From: Variovorax dokdonensis
GTDB taxonomy: Bacteria > Pseudomonadota > Gammaproteobacteria > Burkholderiales > Burkholderiaceae_C
Direction: 5' to 3'
Assembly (NCBI RefSeq): GCF_030316895.1
Contig: NZ_JASZYV010000005.1
Location: 62,001 to 126,000, forward strand
DNA length: 64,000 nt
The notes under the pieces were generated by a model that was not told where the DNA came from, ran no database searches, and saw only the letters and a list, made by a program, of their open reading frames with translations. Shown here piece by piece: positions 60,095-64,000 of this stretch (its first letter is position 1; each line of letters opens with the position of its first letter). The position numbers were made by a program, and so were the translations under genes.

Positions 60095-61714
60095 ATGGTG
60101 ACAACACTGCCCGATCGCCCGCTGCAGCCTTTGCACGAGTACCTTCGAACGCACGCGCGCGAACGCGGCGAGCATCCCGCATGCATCTGGTATGGCGCTG
60201 CGATGAGCTTCGGCGAGCTCGACGCCGCAAGCGATGCGTTCGCCGCGCGGCTCCAGGCCATCGGCATCGGCAAGGGCGACCCGGTGGTGCTCTTTCTCAA
60301 CAACTGCCCGCAATACCTCGTGGCGCACTTCGGCATCCAGAAGGTCGGGGCCATCGTGTGCCCCAGCGGTCCGCTCAACAAGGAGCATGAGCTGGCCTAC
60401 CAGGTGGGTGACCTGCGCGCACGCGCCATCGTCGCGGCGAACGACCTGCTGCCGGTGGTGCGCAAGGTGCAGGCGCAGGTCGATTCGCTCAAGCACGTCT
60501 TCGCCGTTCACTACGCGGACCTGCTGCCGCAGGAGCCGGTGATCGATCTGCCGCCCGAGTTGCAAGCCGCGAGACAGGCGCCGCGCGCCGTGGCGCCGGA
60601 CTGCGAAGACTTCCTGCAGGTCATGCGCAGCGGCGCCAGGCCTTCGCCCGTGGCCATCGACATGGACGACGTGGCGCTGATGACCTACACCTCCGGCACC
60701 ACCGGGCTGCCCAAAGGCGCCATGCTCAGCTACGGCAACGCGCTGTTCAAGACCCGGGCGGCGGCGGATTGCAATGGCGTCACGCCCGACGACGTGCTGC
60801 TGTCCATCGCACCGCTCTATCACATCGCTGGCATGCTGATGGGCGTCAACGTGCCTGTGCTCACGGGCGCTACCAGCATCCTGTTGCATCGATTCGATGC
60901 GCACGCGGTGCCTCAGGCCATCGATCGTCACCGGGTCACATGGTGGTACAGCATCGCGCCGATGAACGTGGCCGTGATGCAGTTGCCGGACCTGCGCGAC
61001 TTCGACCTGTCGAGCCTGAAGCGCAACCCGGTCACGAGCTTCGGCATTGCGTTCACCGAGCCGCTGGCCAGGCAGTGGCAGGGCGTTGCGGCCAACTGCG
61101 CCTCGTTCGAGGCCGCCTACGGCCTGTCCGAGACCCATACCTGCGACACCTACACACCGCAGCATGCGCCGCGCTGGGGCACTCAGGGCGTGGCGGCGCC
61201 GGGCGTCGCCATCCGCATCATCGATCCGGATACGCTGCAAGACATGCCCACGGGCGAGATCGGCGAGATCATTCTTACCAGTCCCGGCACCTTCAAGGGC
61301 TACTGGAACAAGCCCGAAGCCACGTCGGCCACCTTGCGGGACGGCTGGGTGCATACCGGCGACATGGGCAAGCTGGATGCGGATGGCTACCTGACCTTCA
61401 TCGGGCGCTTCAAGGAAATGATCAAGGTCTCGGGCTACAGCGTGTTCCCCGAAGAGGTCGAGACCATCCTCATCAAGCATCCCGCCGTGGCGCAGGCGGC
61501 GGTCATCGCGCAGCCCGACGCGGACAAGGGCGAGGTGGTCAAGGCATTCATCGTGCGCAAGGTTGGTGCCGAGGTGGACGAGGCCGGGCTCATCGCCTGG
61601 TCGCGCGAGAACATGGCGCCCTACAAGGCACCCCGCTCGGTGCGCTTCATCGACGCATTGCCCACCACCGGCGCGGGCAAGGTGCTGCGCCGCCTGCTCA
61701 AGGACGCGGCATGA
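60095..61714 (+). CDS. Long/medium-chain-type acyl-CoA (aryl-CoA) ligase
   Basis: A 539-residue ANL-superfamily enzyme activating a carboxylic acid with ATP and CoA. Motifs: A3 P-loop SGTTGLPKG (200-208), A5 YGLSETH, A7 GWVHTGDMG, A8 hinge FKEMIKVSGYSVFPEEVE, and the catalytic Lys529 in GKVLRRLL. ATG 60095 is 87 bp from the divergent TetR start. The substrate is not predictable, but the gene just downstream (biotin-dependent acyl-CoA carboxylase) suggests the product thioester is carboxylated next. ATGA overlap with that gene. Confidence 0.92.
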   Translation: MVTTLPDRPLQPLHEYLRTHARERGEHPACIWYGAAMSFGELDAASDAFAARLQAIGIGKGDPVVLFLNNCPQYLVAHFGIQKVGAIVCPSGPLNKEHELAYQVGDLRARAIVAANDLLPVVRKVQAQVDSLKHVFAVHYADLLPQEPVIDLPPELQAARQAPRAVAPDCEDFLQVMRSGARPSPVAIDMDDVALMTYTSGTTGLPKGAMLSYGNALFKTRAAADCNGVTPDDVLLSIAPLYHIAGMLMGVNVPVLTGATSILLHRFDAHAVPQAIDRHRVTWWYSIAPMNVAVMQLPDLRDFDLSSLKRNPVTSFGIAFTEPLARQWQGVAANCASFEAAYGLSETHTCDTYTPQHAPRWGTQGVAAPGVAIRIIDPDTLQDMPTGEIGEIILTSPGTFKGYWNKPEATSATLRDGWVHTGDMGKLDADGYLTFIGRFKEMIKVSGYSVFPEEVETILIKHPAVAQAAVIAQPDADKGEVVKAFIVRKVGAEVDEAGLIAWSRENMAPYKAPRSVRFIDALPTTGAGKVLRRLLKDAA

Positions 61715-64000
61715 GCTTCAAGCGCATTCTCATTGCCAATCGCGGCGAGATCGCCGTGCGCCTGGTGCGCGCGGCGCGCGACCTTGGCATCGCCAGCGTG
61801 GTCGGCCATGCGCGCGACGATGCACACGCCCTGCACGTTCAGTTGGCCGACGCCGCAGTGGACCTGCAGCGCACCGGCCCATCCGCCTACCTCGACATCG
61901 CACTATGGATCGACATCGCACGCCGACACGGCTGCGACGCGGTGCATCCGGGCTATGGCTTCCTGAGCGAACGGGCCGACTTCGCCCAGGCCTGCGCGGA
62001 TGCGGGGCTGGTCTTCATCGGGCCCTCGCCCGAGCAACTGGCCTTGTTCGGCGATAAGGCCCGCGCCCGCGCCCTGGCTCTGCAGTGCGACGTGCCCGTC
62101 ATGCCGGGCAGCGACGGCGCGGTGGACCTGGCGCAGGCGCAAGCCTTCTTCGAACGGCAGCAGGCGGACGGCGCTCAGGCCGGCGTCATGGTCAAGGCGA
62201 TCGGCGGCGGGGGCGGGCGAGGCATGCGCGCGGTGTTGCGTGCCGAAGACCTCGCCGCGGCGCATGCCCGCTGCACCTCCGAGGCGAAGGCGGCCTTCGG
62301 TGTGGAAGGTGTGTATGTCGAGCGCCTGATGCTCAACGCCAGGCACATCGAGATCCAGGTGCTGGGCGATGGCGATCAGGTGGCGAGCCTGGGCGAACGC
62401 GAATGCACGGTGCAACGCCGCTTTCAGAAGCTGATCGAGATTGCGCCCAGCCCGACGCTCGGCGCGGAGCTGCGCGAGCGCATTACGCAGGCCGCGCTGC
62501 GCATGGCGCAGAACGTGGGCTATCGCGGGTTGGGAACCTTCGAGTTCCTGGTGGACGAAGGCTCGCAAACGCTGCCGTTCGTCTTCATCGAAGCCAACCC
62601 GAGGCTGCAGGTCGAGCACACCGTCACCGAGGCTGTCACTGGTCTGGACCTTGTGCAGCTTCAGATCGGCGTGGCGGCAGGGCGCAAGTTGGCGCAGTTG
62701 GGGGTCGACGCTCAACACACGGCGCCGCAGCGCGGCTTTGCCATCCAGTGGCGCATCAACGCCGAAACGCTGGACGCCAACGGGCTGGCGCTGCCGGCCA
62801 GCGGCACGCTGTCGCGTTTCGACATGCCATCGGGGCCAGGCGTGCGCGTCGACACGCATGGCTACCTGGGCCTATCGCCTTCGCCGCATTACGACACGCT
62901 GCTGGCCAAGCTCATCGTCCACAGCGCCTCGCCCGATTTCGCGGACGCACTGCGCCGATCCGCGCGTGCCCTGGAAGAAGTGCGCATCGAAGGTGTGCCC
63001 ACCAACCTGTCATTGCTGCGGGCCATTGGCGAGCGTCCCGAGTTCACGCGTCAAGCGCTGCACACCCGCTTTGTCGAATCGCACCTGGCCGATCTTCTGG
63101 CGGCGGCGCAACGGCTCGCGCTTGCCGACGGCGCTGCGCTGCGCCAGGGGCCGGCTGCGTCAGCATCTGGCGGCGCAGCCGAAGCGCAGGACGACGACGG
63201 CACGCCGACATTGCGTGCGCCCATGGCTGCCCGGCTCGTGCAGTTCGAAGTGGAAGTCGGCGACGTGCTGCCGGCCGGCGCGCAGGTCGGCGTGCTCGAA
63301 GCCATGAAGATGGAGCACCTGCTGCACGTGCCCTTTGCCGGCCGGGTGCTGGCGCTGCTCGCGCAGCCTGGCGACTACCTGGTCGAAGGGCAGTCGCTGG
63401 TGCGGCTGGAGCCCGTGGACGCCGCAGGTGTGCAGGCGCAGGCGGCGCAAATGCACGATCCCGATGCCATCCGCGCCGACCTGCAGCGGGTGGTCGATCG
63501 TCACGCATTCACGCTCGATGCAAATCGCCCTGCGGCGGTGGCCAAGCGCCATGCACAGGGCGGCCGCACCGCACGCGCCAACATCGCGGACCTGTGCGAG
63601 CTGGGGGAAGATCCGAACGCCTTCAGCGAGTACGGCGCGCTGGCCGTCGCCGCCCAGACTCGCCGGCGTTCGCTCGAAGACCTCATCGCCAACACGCCGG
63701 CCGATGGCATGGTCACCGGAGTAGGCAGCGTGAACGCAAGGCAGTTCGGCCCCGAGCGGTCTCGCTGCGTCGTCATGGCCTACGACTACACGGTGCTGGC
63801 CGGCACGCAGGGCATGCGCAATCACCAGAAGACCGATCGCATGCTGCGCGTGGCCCACCAGCTCAAGCTGCCGGTCGTGCTCTTCGCCGAAGGCGGCGGC
63901 GGACGGCCCGGCGACACAGACATGCCGATCGTGGCGGGTCTGAACAATCACACCTTCAGCCAGTTCGCCGCGCTGTCGGGCAAGGTGCCGGTGGTCGGCA
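61711..64000 (+). CDS. Single-chain biotin-dependent acyl-CoA carboxylase (BC-BCCP-CT fusion), 3' partial
   Basis: The frame begins ATG 61711 (overlapping the ligase stop) and is open to the window end: 763 codons are visible. Order: biotin carboxylase N-terminal domain (ILIANRGEIAVRLVRAARDLG, HPGYGFLSERADFAQAC), ATP-grasp (VKAIGGGGGRGMR, EANPRLQVEHTVTE), BC C-terminal domain, then a biotinyl domain with AMKME (biotin on Lys533), and the start of a carboxyltransferase domain (VVMAYDYTVLAGTQGMRNHQKTDRM). The BC, BCCP and CT modules are normally on separate chains; this single-chain type is used by LCC-like long-chain acyl-CoA carboxylases. The CT half is cut by the window edge. Confidence 0.9.
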   Translation, partial: MSFKRILIANRGEIAVRLVRAARDLGIASVVGHARDDAHALHVQLADAAVDLQRTGPSAYLDIALWIDIARRHGCDAVHPGYGFLSERADFAQACADAGLVFIGPSPEQLALFGDKARARALALQCDVPVMPGSDGAVDLAQAQAFFERQQADGAQAGVMVKAIGGGGGRGMRAVLRAEDLAAAHARCTSEAKAAFGVEGVYVERLMLNARHIEIQVLGDGDQVASLGERECTVQRRFQKLIEIAPSPTLGAELRERITQAALRMAQNVGYRGLGTFEFLVDEGSQTLPFVFIEANPRLQVEHTVTEAVTGLDLVQLQIGVAAGRKLAQLGVDAQHTAPQRGFAIQWRINAETLDANGLALPASGTLSRFDMPSGPGVRVDTHGYLGLSPSPHYDTLLAKLIVHSASPDFADALRRSARALEEVRIEGVPTNLSLLRAIGERPEFTRQALHTRFVESHLADLLAAAQRLALADGAALRQGPAASASGGAAEAQDDDGTPTLRAPMAARLVQFEVEVGDVLPAGAQVGVLEAMKMEHLLHVPFAGRVLALLAQPGDYLVEGQSLVRLEPVDAAGVQAQAAQMHDPDAIRADLQRVVDRHAFTLDANRPAAVAKRHAQGGRTARANIADLCELGEDPNAFSEYGALAVAAQTRRRSLEDLIANTPADGMVTGVGSVNARQFGPERSRCVVMAYDYTVLAGTQGMRNHQKTDRMLRVAHQLKLPVVLFAEGGGGRPGDTDMPIVAGLNNHTFSQFAALSGKVPVVG

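Overview
The window reads as high-GC chromosomal DNA of a Burkholderiales betaproteobacterium, most likely a Comamonadaceae member close to Variovorax or Acidovorax. This rests on gene content and arrangement (DUF2242 lipoproteins, rsmI/yraN/diaA/dolP locus, pilT-pilU, paired AspT antiporters), not on a database search. Most of the window is ordinary housekeeping and metabolic DNA. A 23-kb integrated element, about 17.9-40.95 kb, interrupts it.

Left flank (1-17.9 kb). A DNA-repair operon (exonuclease end, ATP-dependent ligase, DEXH helicase, PdeM-type phosphoesterase) has three successive stop/start overlaps. It is followed by a LemA/TPM cluster, small metabolic genes, a membrane-anchored cytochrome c, and a complete tripartite RND efflux pump. 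The pump is divergent from a TetR/AcrR repressor, with a perfect 10-4-10 operator palindrome between them. A tRNA-Arg(CCG) gene follows.

Integrated element (17.91-40.95 kb). Its boundaries are the 3' end of the tRNA-Arg and a second copy of that end (24 nt, one mismatch), each followed by a related terminator hairpin. G-rich repeats that look like integrase arm sites lie just inside both ends. The right end carries a P4-type tyrosine integrase, an AlpA-like HTH protein and a primase/helicase-type ATPase, beside a 240-bp cluster of inverted repeats that may be the element's origin. The cargo is almost all defence: a one-polypeptide MrcB_N-HNH nuclease, a DarT/DarG pair, an HTH-ImmA/IrrE protein with an unknown partner, a type I restriction-modification operon (order R-S-M), and a complete type I Wadjet system (jetA-D) directly behind it. 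The left cargo (18.3-24.1 kb) is visibly more AT-rich than the RM/Wadjet block, so the element looks mosaic.

Right flank (41-64 kb). A PrsW-like membrane protease has a coupled partner. Next come the rsmI // yraN-diaA-dolP locus, a beta-hydroxyacid dehydrogenase-like gene, a TraB/GumN protein, pilU and pilT, and a PLP-homeostasis protein divergent from pilT. Two tandem DUF2242 lipoproteins and an aspartate decarboxylase with two aspartate:alanine antiporter paralogues follow. The window ends in a probable acyl-CoA carboxylation locus (periplasmic binding protein, TetR regulator, divergent acyl-CoA ligase, single-chain biotin carboxylase) that runs off the right edge.
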